Below, in pieces: positions 1 through 7,925 of a DNA stretch of 64,000 nt; the first letter of the stretch is position 1; each line of letters opens with the position of its first letter. The stretch comes from DASQYE01 sp036389315 (GTDB taxonomy: Bacteria; Acidobacteriota; Blastocatellia; Pyrinomonadales; Pyrinomonadaceae), in contig DASVQF010000037.1 in NCBI GenBank assembly GCA_036389315.1, positions 1 to 64,000 on the forward strand, given 5' to 3'. Position numbers and translations under genes: made by a program. A model generated the notes under the pieces. It was not told the origin of the DNA. It saw only the letters and a list, made by a program, of their open reading frames with translations, and did not search any database.

Positions 1-1392
1 GGCGCGCGGGCTATCGAAAAGCTGGAAGAGATAAGCCCCGACATCGTGCTCGTGGACATCTTCATGCCGGGAATGAACGGTTACCAGGTCTGCGAGCATA
101 TCAAACGGGACGAGCGTTTTCGCCACATCCCTGTCATGCTCCTCGTCGGCTCGTTCGAGCCGTTCGATGAAGCGGAGGCGCGCAGAGTCGGCGCGGATGA
201 TTACTTGAGCAAGCCATTTCAATCAATCAGACAGTTGGTTAATAAGGTGGGCGCGCTTCTCGGTCGCGCCGACTCGGAAGAAGAGACTCCGACCCGTGAG
301 CTGACTTTGCCGTCAGCCGTCACGCCGTCGCCACCGCCCGCGCCGCCCGCCGTCGAGATGAGCGCCGAAGAACTGGAACGCTCGACGGCCAACACGGCCC
401 CGCTGCCGCGCGCTTGGCAGGGCGCATCGCAGGAAGCAGTAGCGGAAGCAGTGGCAGCAGAGCCACAACCGGAGCAGCGACACGAAGAGCCACAGCAGGA
501 ACAGAAAATAGAGGACGGTGCGCGCCCGGCAACCTCTCTGCGCGAGGACTCTTTGCGCGAAGCCTCTCAGGAAGTCTCGCTCGAAGATAGTACGCAAGAA
601 GACGAGATGATAGAGAGCGCGCCCCTTGAGGAGTTCAGCGGCCCGTTTGAGGAGAAGGAAGATGCCGCGCCGCCGCCGGAAGCCTCCACGCTCGCCGCAG
701 ACTTTAACGAACCCGAAATGGAGTCTCCGCGCGAGGCTCCCGTGTACGATCCAAAGCAGGAGACGCTCTCTTCTTTCTCTGCGCCGGAGAAGAGTGCCGT
801 GGCAGTGGCTTCGGCCACAGCTTCAACCGCAGGCGGCGCGAGTAGGATGGGAACAAGCATGGGCCGAGTGACAGCTTTGAGCGACGATACACTTCTTGAC
901 CTGGACGACATGTTGCCCGGTCGCAGAGTCGAAGAGGCGGACGACTTCATCCTAGACCTTCAGGACGAAGCCTTCGCGATGGATGCGGGCACGCTTGAGC
1001 AGTACGAGGAAGAGCTGCAAGAGGCTCAGCCCGCGACGGAAGAGTTCGTCGAAGCACAGCGCGCCGTCGAAGAGCAGCGCGCAGATTTCGCCCTCGTCGA
1101 AGAGCCCCAGGTGCAGGAGACGGCGTTGGCCCAAGCGGAAGTGCCTATCACCGCAGCCGAAGCGCAACCCTCTGCTCCGGAGATTTCTTCCACCGTCCAG
1201 CCGCAGGCTTCGACCACAGGCCAGATCACGCTCAGCCAGTTGTCGCCTGAAGTTATAGACGCCATAGCGCGCCGCGCCGTCGAACAGATTTCCGAGCGCG
1301 TCATCGAAGAAGTCGCCTGGGAAGTCGTCCCGCAACTGGCCGAGCTAATCATCAAACGCCACCTCGAACGCGAACGGACGCAGACTCAGTAG
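1..1392 (+). CDS. Response-regulator receiver protein with long acidic linker and conserved helical tail (5' truncated)
   Basis: The window opens inside this gene: the frame is open from base 1, so the GTG at 46 is an internal Val codon. The visible part begins in the middle of a CheY-like receiver domain. The phospho-acceptor Asp is in LVDIFMPGMNG (about codon 19) and the conserved Lys is in LSKPFQ. Residues of about 90-400 form a low-complexity linker rich in Glu, Ala and Pro. The last 50 residues form an amphipathic helical module (LSPEVIDAIARRAVEQ, then EEVAWEVVPQLAELIIKRHL) that I recall from acidobacterial and myxobacterial receiver proteins such as FrzS-like regulators. It has no DNA-binding or enzymatic output domain, so it probably acts by phosphorylation-dependent protein contact. 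An inverted repeat follows the stop. The receiver assignment is firm; the partner is unknown. Confidence 0.9.
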   Translation, partial: GARAIEKLEEISPDIVLVDIFMPGMNGYQVCEHIKRDERFRHIPVMLLVGSFEPFDEAEARRVGADDYLSKPFQSIRQLVNKVGALLGRADSEEETPTRELTLPSAVTPSPPPAPPAVEMSAEELERSTANTAPLPRAWQGASQEAVAEAVAAEPQPEQRHEEPQQEQKIEDGARPATSLREDSLREASQEVSLEDSTQEDEMIESAPLEEFSGPFEEKEDAAPPPEASTLAADFNEPEMESPREAPVYDPKQETLSSFSAPEKSAVAVASATASTAGGASRMGTSMGRVTALSDDTLLDLDDMLPGRRVEEADDFILDLQDEAFAMDAGTLEQYEEELQEAQPATEEFVEAQRAVEEQRADFALVEEPQVQETALAQAEVPITAAEAQPSAPEISSTVQPQASTTGQITLSQLSPEVIDAIARRAVEQISERVIEEVAWEVVPQLAELIIKRHLERERTQTQ

Positions 1393-1402
1393 TAGTACCA
1401 TA

Positions 1403-1469
1403 ATAAAAACGGAACGGGATGAGGGCGGCCACAGCAAGCATGGCCGCCTTCATCTCGTTCCGTTTTTAT
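1403..1469 (+). terminator. Long inverted repeat ending the receiver gene
   Basis: The 29-base arms 1403-1431 and 1441-1469 are complementary except for two positions, with a 9-base loop. The right arm ends in CCGTTTTTAT, so the structure reads as an intrinsic terminator on the plus strand. The left arm contains GGGATGAGGG, matching the heptad hairpins elsewhere in the window. Confidence 0.75.
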
Positions 1470-1497
1470 CGGCGTGCAGTTCTCGCTGCTTACCAAC

Positions 1498-1526
1498 TTC
1501 ATGATGAAGGCTGATTGCTTTACAAT
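1498..1526 (+). promoter_or_regulatory. Possible sigma-70 promoter for valS
   Basis: TTCATG at 1498-1503 and TACAAT at 1521-1526 are 17 bases apart and lie about 40 bases upstream of the valS start. The -10 box is good and the -35 box is weak. Confidence 0.35.
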
Positions 1527-1536
1527 GTAGACTCGA

Positions 1537-1557
1537 TTATTGACTGTTGATTGTTGA
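1537..1557 (+). repeat. Short heptad tandem repeat upstream of valS
   Basis: Three 7-base units ending in TTGA follow one another (TTATTGA, CTGTTGA, TTGTTGA). The 7-base period is the same as in the hairpin repeats elsewhere in the window, but no inverted partner is seen here. It lies immediately before the valS start. Confidence 0.55.
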
Positions 1558-1567
1558 TTACCGAGAG

Positions 1568-4276
1568 ATGGAAATTCCGAAAACATACGACCCAAGAGAG
1601 GCCGAGCAGCGCCATTATAGTCACTGGGAAGAGCAGGGCTGCTTTGCGCCGGAAACGAACCGCGACCCACAGGCTCCTATCTACTCAATCGTCATCCCGC
1701 CGCCCAATGTCACCGGCTCGCTGCACATGGGCCATGCTTTGCAGCACACGCTGATGGACGTGCTGTCGCGTCATAAGAGGATGGCCGGCTACCGCGTCTT
1801 GTGGCTGCCGGGCATGGATCACGCGGGCATCTCGACGCAGTTGGTCGTGAGCCGCGAGCTGAAGAAAGAGGGGCTCACGCGGCACGACCTGGGGCGCGAA
1901 AAGTTCGTCGAGCGCGTCTGGCAATGGAAGCACGAATCGGGCGGCCAGATCACAACGCAGATGCGCCGCGAAGGAGCGAGCGTCGATTGGTCGCGCGAGC
2001 GCTTCACGATGGACGAGGGATTGACGCGCGCCGTGCGCGAAGTCTTCGTGCGTCTCTACGAAGAAGGGCTGATCTATCGCGGCGCGCGGCTAGTCAACTG
2101 GTGCCCGAACGATCAGACCGTGCTCTCCGATCTTGAAGTCGAGAAGACGCCGCAGGCGGGCAAGCTCTACTTCTTGCAGTACCCCCTGAAGGAGCCGCGC
2201 GGCGAAGCGCGCCACCTGACGGTGGCGACGACCAGGCCGGAGACGATGCTCGGCGACACGGCCGTCGCCGTCAATCTGGAAGACGAGCGTTACCGTGAGC
2301 TGATCGGCGCGACGCTGCTGTTGCCGCTCACGGGGCGCGAGATTCCTATCATCGCCGACGAGGCGGTTGACCCGGCCTTCGGCACGGGCGCGGTCAAGGT
2401 GACGCCCGCGCATGACCCGGCCGATTACGAGATGGGCGTGCGCCACGACCTGCCGCAGGTGGTCGTCATAGACCAGCACGCGCGCATGACGGAAGGGGCC
2501 GGGCCGGAGTTCTTCGGGCTTGATCGCTACAAGGCGCGCTCGCTGGTGGTCGAAAAGTTCGAAGGGCTGGGGCTGTTGGAGAAGGTCGTCGATTACGAGT
2601 TCTCAATCTCTAAGTGCGAGCGCTGCAAGACTGTCATAGAGCCTTTGATCTCTACGCAGTGGTTCTGCCGTATGGACAAGCTGCGCGACCTGGCGCTCTC
2701 TCTCATGAGCGAAGAGCGCAAGCCACGCTTCGTGCCCGAAGTCCCTTACGAAAAGACTTATACGAACTGGCTTGAGAACCTGCGCGACTGGACGCTCTCG
2801 CGCCAGCTCTGGTGGGGCCACCAGATTCCGGCCTGGTACACAGGTGATGGGCAGATCATAGTCGCGCGCTCGGAAGAAGAGGCGCGGGCGAAGGCCGGCA
2901 CAGATGATCTGACGCAAGACCCTGACGTGCTCGACACCTGGTTCTCGTCTGCGCTGTGGCCCTTCTCGACCTTGGGCTGGCCGGACGAGACGGAGGATTT
3001 GAAAACCTTCTATCCGACCTCTGTGCTGGTGACGGCGCGCGACATCATCTTCCTGTGGGTCTCGCGCATGGTGATGATGGGCTTGAAGTTCATCGCAGAG
3101 ACGCCCTTCCACGATGTCTTTGTGACGGGCACTGTCCTGGACAAGCACGGGCAGCGCATGTCGAAGACGAAGATGAACGGCGTAGACCCGCTCGAAGTTT
3201 TCGACAAGTATGGTGTTGACGCGACGCGCCTGACGCTGGCTTCAATCGGGAGCACGGACACGCGCTGGAACGAAAATCAGGTCGAGTCCTTTCGCAACTT
3301 CGCCAACAAGATTTGGAACGCCGCGCGCTTCTCGCTGATGAACTCAGAGGGCGCGAGCGTCGGCCGTGGCTTTGAAGCAGACCGCTCGCAGTGGGCCCTT
3401 CATGATCGCTGGATCATCTCGCGCCTCAACAAGGCGGCCGAGAGCGTTGACCGCTCGCTGGCCGAATACGATTTCTACGCGGCTGTGCAAACTCTTTACC
3501 ATTTCTTCTGGGATGATCTATGCGATTGGTACATAGAGTTGACGAAGGCGGACGTGACCGCACAAGAGGCTTCGCCCGAACGCGAGGCGGCGCGCAGCCG
3601 CCTGCTCAGTGTGCTCGAACAGTCGCTCCGCCTGCTTCATCCCTTCATGCCCTACATCACCGAAGAGTTGTGGCAGCGTCTTCCGGGCGTGGGCCCACAC
3701 CTGCTGCACGAGGCTTACTCTCAGGCCACGGAGCCGACCATCATGCTCACGGCTTACCCACGGGGCCAGGCCCGGCTGATAGACGAGCGCGCCGAATGGG
3801 AGATGCAGGCGATTATTGATCTGGTCTCGCGCGTCAGAAATATCCGGTCGGAGATAAATCTCAAGCCGAGCGAGAGCATCAACCTGATCGTCGGCGCACA
3901 GGACGCTCGTTTGCGCGAGCTGTTCGGCTCGGCCAAGAGCACTGCGCAGATTGCGCGGCTCGTGCGCGCCGAAAAAATCTCCGTGCGCGAGAGCCTCGAA
4001 GGCGTGCCGCGCGCGGCCGCTCGGGCGGTGCTCGCTTCTGGCGCGGAGGCGGCCGTCCCGCTCGAAGGCTTGATAGATTTCGCGCAGGAGCGCGAGCGAT
4101 TGGGGCGCGAGCGCGAGAAGTTGCAGAAGGAGGCCGGGAAGCTGGAAGCGCAGCTCGCCAACCCGCAGTTCGCCGAGCGCGCGCCGGTGGAAAAGGTCAG
4201 GGAGGTGCGTGAGCGTCTTAATGATATAGCGCAGCGCACCACGGCGCTGCAACAGATGACGGAGGCGCTCAAATGA
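1568..4276 (+). CDS. valS: Valine--tRNA ligase
   Basis: Cytoplasmic class Ia aminoacyl-tRNA synthetase that charges tRNA-Val with valine and edits misactivated threonine. It is 902 residues from the chosen ATG, the usual length for bacterial ValRS. The HIGH signature appears as HMGH near residue 54 after PPNVTGSL. The KMSKS loop appears as RMSKTKMNG near residue 530. The CP1 editing domain (TTRPETMLGDTAVAV) lies between them, and the C-terminus is the coiled-coil tRNA-binding arm typical of ValRS. An in-frame start 21 bases upstream exists, but MEIPKTYDPREAEQ is where homologues begin and GAGAG precedes it. The gene overlaps nadC by four bases (ATGA), so the two are probably translationally coupled. 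Confidence 0.97.
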   Translation: MEIPKTYDPREAEQRHYSHWEEQGCFAPETNRDPQAPIYSIVIPPPNVTGSLHMGHALQHTLMDVLSRHKRMAGYRVLWLPGMDHAGISTQLVVSRELKKEGLTRHDLGREKFVERVWQWKHESGGQITTQMRREGASVDWSRERFTMDEGLTRAVREVFVRLYEEGLIYRGARLVNWCPNDQTVLSDLEVEKTPQAGKLYFLQYPLKEPRGEARHLTVATTRPETMLGDTAVAVNLEDERYRELIGATLLLPLTGREIPIIADEAVDPAFGTGAVKVTPAHDPADYEMGVRHDLPQVVVIDQHARMTEGAGPEFFGLDRYKARSLVVEKFEGLGLLEKVVDYEFSISKCERCKTVIEPLISTQWFCRMDKLRDLALSLMSEERKPRFVPEVPYEKTYTNWLENLRDWTLSRQLWWGHQIPAWYTGDGQIIVARSEEEARAKAGTDDLTQDPDVLDTWFSSALWPFSTLGWPDETEDLKTFYPTSVLVTARDIIFLWVSRMVMMGLKFIAETPFHDVFVTGTVLDKHGQRMSKTKMNGVDPLEVFDKYGVDATRLTLASIGSTDTRWNENQVESFRNFANKIWNAARFSLMNSEGASVGRGFEADRSQWALHDRWIISRLNKAAESVDRSLAEYDFYAAVQTLYHFFWDDLCDWYIELTKADVTAQEASPEREAARSRLLSVLEQSLRLLHPFMPYITEELWQRLPGVGPHLLHEAYSQATEPTIMLTAYPRGQARLIDERAEWEMQAIIDLVSRVRNIRSEINLKPSESINLIVGAQDARLRELFGSAKSTAQIARLVRAEKISVRESLEGVPRAAARAVLASGAEAAVPLEGLIDFAQERERLGREREKLQKEAGKLEAQLANPQFAERAPVEKVREVRERLNDIAQRTTALQQMTEALK

Positions 4277-5127
4277 ACTGGCTCGACGAAGGGGCGCTCT
4301 TCAATCAGATAGGGATGTTCCTCAGCGAAGACCTGGGGCGCGGCGACATCACTACGCAGGCGACCGTGGCGCGCAACACGCGCGCGCGCGGGCGCTTTCT
4401 GGCCAAAGAGCCGATGGTCGTCGCCGGGCTCGAAGCGGCCGAAGCGGTCTTCTCCACGCTCGACTCGCAGCAGCAGATAGAAGCCTTCACGAGCGACGGC
4501 GACGAGATCGAAGCTGGCAAAGTGATCGCTCGCACCAGCGGCTTCGCAGACGTGCTTCTGGCCGGAGAGCGCCTCGCGCTCAACCTGATGCAGCGCCTCT
4601 CCGGCATAGCCACTTTGACGCGCCGCTACGTGCGCGCCATCGAAGGCACTTCGGCGCAGATAGTCGATACGCGCAAGACCACGCCGGGCTTGCGGATGCT
4701 GGAAAAGTACGCTGTGCTTTTGGGCGGCGCGCGCAACCATCGCTTCGGATTGGATGACGGCGTGCTCATCAAGGACAATCACATTGCGCTGGCGGGAGGG
4801 GTCGGCGCGGCCGTCAGCCAGGCGCGCGAGCGGGTGGGCCACCTGCACAAGATAGAAGTGGAGGTCTCTACTGAGCGAGACCTGCGCGACGGGATACGGG
4901 AGGGCGCAGACATCATCCTGCTCGATAACCTGTCGCCCGAAGAGACCTCTCGCATGGTCACGGTGGCGCGCGAGCTTGCGCCCAAAGTGACGCTCGAATC
5001 TTCGGGCGGCATCACGCTCGAAAACGTGCGGGCCTATGCAGAGGCGGGCGTTGATCTGATAAGCATCGGCGCGCTCACACATTCGGCGCGCGCCGTGGAC
5101 ATCAGCTTCAAGATTCAGGCCGGGTGA
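4273..5127 (+). CDS. nadC: Nicotinate-nucleotide pyrophosphorylase (carboxylating)
   Basis: Quinolinate phosphoribosyltransferase. It converts quinolinate and PRPP to nicotinate mononucleotide, CO2 and pyrophosphate in de novo NAD synthesis, in the cytoplasm. It has 284 residues, the normal size. Diagnostic stretches are EDLGRGDIT near the N-terminus, the DTRKTTPGLR substrate loop, the LGGARNHRFGL phosphoribosyl-binding segment followed by IKDNH, and the C-terminal barrel motifs LLDN and ESSGGI. Its ATG overlaps the valS stop in an ATGA junction. The nadA and nadB genes are not in the window. Confidence 0.97.
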   Translation: MNWLDEGALFNQIGMFLSEDLGRGDITTQATVARNTRARGRFLAKEPMVVAGLEAAEAVFSTLDSQQQIEAFTSDGDEIEAGKVIARTSGFADVLLAGERLALNLMQRLSGIATLTRRYVRAIEGTSAQIVDTRKTTPGLRMLEKYAVLLGGARNHRFGLDDGVLIKDNHIALAGGVGAAVSQARERVGHLHKIEVEVSTERDLRDGIREGADIILLDNLSPEETSRMVTVARELAPKVTLESSGGITLENVRAYAEAGVDLISIGALTHSARAVDISFKIQAG

Positions 5128-5203
5128 GAGACGAGGGTGAAGTCCGAGCGAGCGCGGCTGTCATTCAAGCGCCCGCCCTCGGCCTCAGCTTATTCAGCCG
5201 TCC

Positions 5204-5212
5204 TGTTATAAG
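5204..5212 (+). promoter_or_regulatory. Possible extended -10 promoter element
   Basis: TGTTATAAG contains a TG dinucleotide one base upstream of TATAAG, an extended -10 arrangement. It lies about 140 bases upstream of the secreted coiled-coil gene at 5353. No convincing -35 box is seen. Confidence 0.35.
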
Positions 5213-5352
5213 ATATGCGGGAACTGGCCGGGGCGCGCGACGTGTAAGGCAGGGAGAAGGAGTTGTGCCGGCGGCTGAGTGGCCCGCGTCCGTACGCCGT
5301 CCGTATTCGGATTGATACTCCTCTTTGCTATTTAAGATCGGAGGCCCAAGTA

Positions 5353-6180
5353 ATGTTTAGTCGTTCAATCATTCATCGCCTGTTCGCCTTAGCCGTCCTC
5401 TTGAGCGTCGCGCTCTGTTTCTGTGAAGCGAGCGCACAACAGCGCCGCAATCGTCGCTCGCGTCGCGTGACCAACCCCGTCACGACCAGCACCACCACGA
5501 CAAGCGAGCCGGCCACATCAACCCAAGACCCGACCATCATCAGCACGGCAGACGAGCAACAGAGCAGCGGAGGCACGAGCAGCGGCGCGGGCGGGAGAAC
5601 TGCTACGCGAGGCGGCTCTTCCTCCGCGACCGTGGAAGAAGAGCACGACTCGATGCGCAACCGCATGAACAGGCTCTCGCGCCAGGTCACGACGCTGACC
5701 GAGAAGCTGACCAAGATGGAAGAGCAGCAGCGAACGCTGGTTGACCTTGAGAGGCTTTCGCGCGCAGAGCAGCGTGCCGAAGCCCTGCGCGCGCAGTTGC
5801 GCGACGTGGCGATGAAGGAAGCTGACTTGCAGGCCCGCCTCGATCAACTGGAATACGACCTGCGGCCGGAGAACATAGAGCGCGCGACGGCCAACACTGG
5901 CTCGACCCGCCCGGAAGAGCTGCGCGAGACGCGCCGCCGCCAGCTTGAGAATGAGAGGAACCGCGTGCGCTCGCAGCTAGACCTGATGACGCAGAGCCGC
6001 ACGCGCCTTGAAAGCTCAATTGCCACCGCCGACGCAGAGGCAGACCGCATTCGCCAGCGCCTTGACGAGACGCAGACGGGCACGGCCACTCAGGCGGGCA
6101 CCACAGACACCAACGGCGTCGAAGCTCCACCTAACACGGAAACGGCTGTGCCGCCCACGCCCGCCGGGACGCCTCGTTGA
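5353..6180 (+). CDS. Secreted coiled-coil protein of unknown function
   Basis: A 275-residue protein. The start at MFSRSIIHRLF gives a clear Sec signal peptide with a hydrophobic core (LFALAVLLSVALC) and a likely cleavage after EASA. An upstream in-frame start would bury the signal. A basic patch (QQRRNRRSRR) and a Ser/Thr/Gly-rich spacer follow. Residues of about 95-245 are strongly coiled-coil, rich in Glu, Arg, Gln and Leu. The tail is Thr/Pro-rich. I recognise no enzymatic domain. It probably works in the periplasm as a structural or scaffold protein, but this is inferred from composition alone. Confidence 0.8.
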   Translation: MFSRSIIHRLFALAVLLSVALCFCEASAQQRRNRRSRRVTNPVTTSTTTTSEPATSTQDPTIISTADEQQSSGGTSSGAGGRTATRGGSSSATVEEEHDSMRNRMNRLSRQVTTLTEKLTKMEEQQRTLVDLERLSRAEQRAEALRAQLRDVAMKEADLQARLDQLEYDLRPENIERATANTGSTRPEELRETRRRQLENERNRVRSQLDLMTQSRTRLESSIATADAEADRIRQRLDETQTGTATQAGTTDTNGVEAPPNTETAVPPTPAGTPR

Positions 6181-6207
6181 TCTTTTTTGAGCCGTTAACT
6201 TCTAAAG

Positions 6208-6549
6208 ATGAGCACGATTGCGCAGGGCGAGCTTTATCGTTTGATCGGCGAGGCCACGGCACGCGGCGAGCGCGTAGTGGTCGCCACGGTCGCGCACACG
6301 CGCGGCTCAACGCCGCAGCGGCGCGGGGCCAAGATGCTCTTCTTCGAGAACGGCGAAGTGGCGGGCACGGTCGGCGGCGGCTGCATAGAGGCCGAAGTCT
6401 GGGCCGAAGCGCGCGACGCTCTGCGCAGCGGCACACCGGCCCTTCACCGCTTTCAACTCACCGCCGACGAGGCCAGCGAGGAAGGCATGGTCTGCGGCGG
6501 CACGATGGAGATTTTTATAGACGTATGGAACGGAAGGGATGAGGGATGA
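6208..6549 (+). CDS. XdhC/CoxI-type N-terminal domain protein (split XdhC, part 1)
   Basis: A 113-residue protein equal to a single XdhC_CoxI domain. The family motif VATVAHTRGSTPQRRGAKML lies near residue 25, with VGGGCIEAEV and the CGG-containing MVCGGTMEIFI after it. In known systems XdhC binds molybdenum cofactor, promotes its sulfuration and inserts it into xanthine dehydrogenase-type enzymes. Here the domain stands alone; the rest of the chaperone is encoded at 6955. The last codons (AGG GAT GAG GGA TGA, giving RDEG) fall inside the left arm of a heptad hairpin. No molybdo-enzyme genes are visible nearby. Confidence 0.85.
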   Translation: MSTIAQGELYRLIGEATARGERVVVATVAHTRGSTPQRRGAKMLFFENGEVAGTVGGGCIEAEVWAEARDALRSGTPALHRFQLTADEASEEGMVCGGTMEIFIDVWNGRDEG

Positions 6550-6586
6550 AAGAAAAGCTTCTGTCTTTTATTCATCCCTCATCCCT
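6535..6586. repeat. Heptad inverted repeat, GGGATGA type
   Basis: The 16-base arms AGGGATGAGGGATGAA (6535-6550) and its exact complement (6571-6586) flank a 20-base spacer. Each arm contains two GGGATGA units. The left arm overlaps the end of the preceding gene, and the right arm lies just before the Shine-Dalgarno sequence of the next. Confidence 0.8.
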
Positions 6587-6609
6587 CCGCCCTTCTCTAG
6601 GAGGTGCAT

Positions 6610-6921
6610 ATGCCGACATCTTTCGTCGAGAACTATAAGGAGAAGCACCAGCATCCTTTGAACCGTCTGACGCATAGCATCGGGATTCCGATGATCGTCG
6701 TCTCTTTGCCTCTCTTCTTCTTCAACTGGCGCTGGGCGCTCGCGCTCTTCGTCGTCGGCTGGATATTGCAGTTCGTGGGCCACGCCATCGAAGGCAACCA
6801 GCCGGCTTTCTTTCGCAATCCCGTCTACCTGCTGGTTGGGCCCATCTGGCTCGTGCGGCGCGCTCTGGTAGCCTTGCACCTGCTGCGAAGCCCCGCGCCC
6901 GCCGCCAAGCAGAGACCCTAG
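6610..6921 (+). CDS. DUF962 / Mpo1-like small membrane protein
   Basis: A 103-residue protein starting at ATG 6610, after a good AGGAGG ribosome-binding site (the GTG two codons earlier is less likely). It has the DUF962 pattern: HPLNRLTHSIGIP near the N-terminus, two hydrophobic segments (about residues 30-65), then VGHAIEGNQPAFFRNPVYLL. Yeast Mpo1 of this family is an iron-dependent dioxygenase that shortens 2-hydroxy fatty acids, and the conserved His residues needed for metal are present here. It sits between the two halves of the split XdhC, with no obvious functional link. Family assignment is likely; the reaction is inferred. Confidence 0.8.
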   Translation: MPTSFVENYKEKHQHPLNRLTHSIGIPMIVVSLPLFFFNWRWALALFVVGWILQFVGHAIEGNQPAFFRNPVYLLVGPIWLVRRALVALHLLRSPAPAAKQRP

Positions 6922-6954
6922 AACCTCGCAGAAGCGGCGGCCCTTTTTTTGAGC

Positions 6955-7788
6955 ATGCGCGACCTAAGCCAGGAGCGGGCTTTATCCTCCATTCCTCAAG
7001 CCGTCACGCGAGCCTTGCAGGAAGGCTCCGTGGCCGCTCTCGCCACACTCGTCGAAGGCGTGCGCGGCGTCGGCGCGAAAGTCCTGATCGAAGAGACGGG
7101 CGCGCTCGTCGCGGGCGGCCTCGGCGACGCGTCGCTGGACGGCGCGGTCGCCCTTCAAGCTCAAAAATTCCTGGCCTCGCGCGCCGAAGCAGCGACTTTC
7201 CGCGTCGAAGAGTTTGCACCTGACATGCTTGAGTGGCGCACCTCGCGCATCCTCTTCGAGCGCATAGAGCCGGAGCCGCGCCTGGTTGTCTGCGGCGCTG
7301 GGCACGTCGGGGCCGCGCTGGCGCGGTTGGCCCACGGGATCGGCTACCGCACGACTTTGATAGATGACCGCGCGGAGTTCCTCTCGCGCGAGCGTTTCCC
7401 TGAGACAGAGATAGAGCTTGTCTTCGCGCGTGAGGGCTGGGCCCAGGCCGTGCGCGAGCACGCGGGGCGCGGGCGCGGCGTCTACGTCAGCATCGTCACG
7501 CGCGGCCACAATGAGGATGAAGAATGCATGAGGGCCGCCATCCTTGCCCGGCCCCGTTACCTGGGCCTGATCGGGAGCAAGCGGCGCACAGCGATAGTGC
7601 TTGAGCGCCTGCGCGAGACCGGCATCGAAGAGGCCGTGCTGAGAGAGGTCAGAGCGCCTATTGGCTTAGACATCGGCGCGGTCTCTCCGGAAGAGGTCGC
7701 CCTCGCCATCCTCGCAGAGATAGTCGCCGAGCGGCGCGGCGGCACAGGCAAGCCCCTCTCGGCATGGAGAAGGGAAGAAAGGAAATGA
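6955..7788 (+). CDS. XdhC Rossmann-domain protein (split XdhC, part 2)
   Basis: A 278-residue protein. Residues of about 15-90 look like a second, degenerate XdhC_CoxI unit (VAALATLVEGVRGVGAKVLI). From about 100 it has the XdhC_C Rossmann domain with the nucleotide-binding loop VVCGAGHVGAALARLAH, an acidic end to the second strand (TLIDDR), VTRGHNEDEE and LGLIGSKRR. Single-chain XdhC proteins with this order normally carry the CGG-containing first unit, encoded here separately at 6208. The start is uncertain: ATG 6955 is preceded by a T-run without a clear Shine-Dalgarno sequence, and TTG 6949 is in frame. The pair presumably acts together on a molybdenum hydroxylase encoded elsewhere. Confidence 0.87.
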   Translation: MRDLSQERALSSIPQAVTRALQEGSVAALATLVEGVRGVGAKVLIEETGALVAGGLGDASLDGAVALQAQKFLASRAEAATFRVEEFAPDMLEWRTSRILFERIEPEPRLVVCGAGHVGAALARLAHGIGYRTTLIDDRAEFLSRERFPETEIELVFAREGWAQAVREHAGRGRGVYVSIVTRGHNEDEECMRAAILARPRYLGLIGSKRRTAIVLERLRETGIEEAVLREVRAPIGLDIGAVSPEEVALAILAEIVAERRGGTGKPLSAWRREERK

Positions 7789-7858
7789 TGAAGGCAGAAG
7801 GCAGAAGGATGAATGAAAGCCAAGCTGCCTTTTATTCATCCTCCATCATTATCATTTC
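7781..7858. repeat. Imperfect heptad inverted repeat after XdhC part 2
   Basis: The left arm holds 7-base units (AAGGCAG twice, AAGGATG). It pairs imperfectly with the right arm through GAAATGAT/ATCATTTC at the outside and AGGATGAAT/ATTCATCCT inside. It begins at the last codons of the XdhC gene and may also terminate transcription. Confidence 0.65.
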
Positions 7859-7925
7859 GTTATCTTCGCGCGACATCTTCCGTCTAGGGTGTCGCTTTTA
7901 TCCGGAGTCTGATTGAGTAAGGTTG

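Noticed and set aside
3754..5082. A 442-codon minus-strand frame across valS and nadC
   Set aside because: It is a mirror of GC-rich codon use in two certain genes, with no ribosome-binding site and an Arg/Ala/Ser-rich meaningless translation.
5124..5315. A 63-codon plus-strand frame directly after nadC
   Set aside because: It has no family resemblance, covers a plausible promoter region and ends before the secreted coiled-coil gene.
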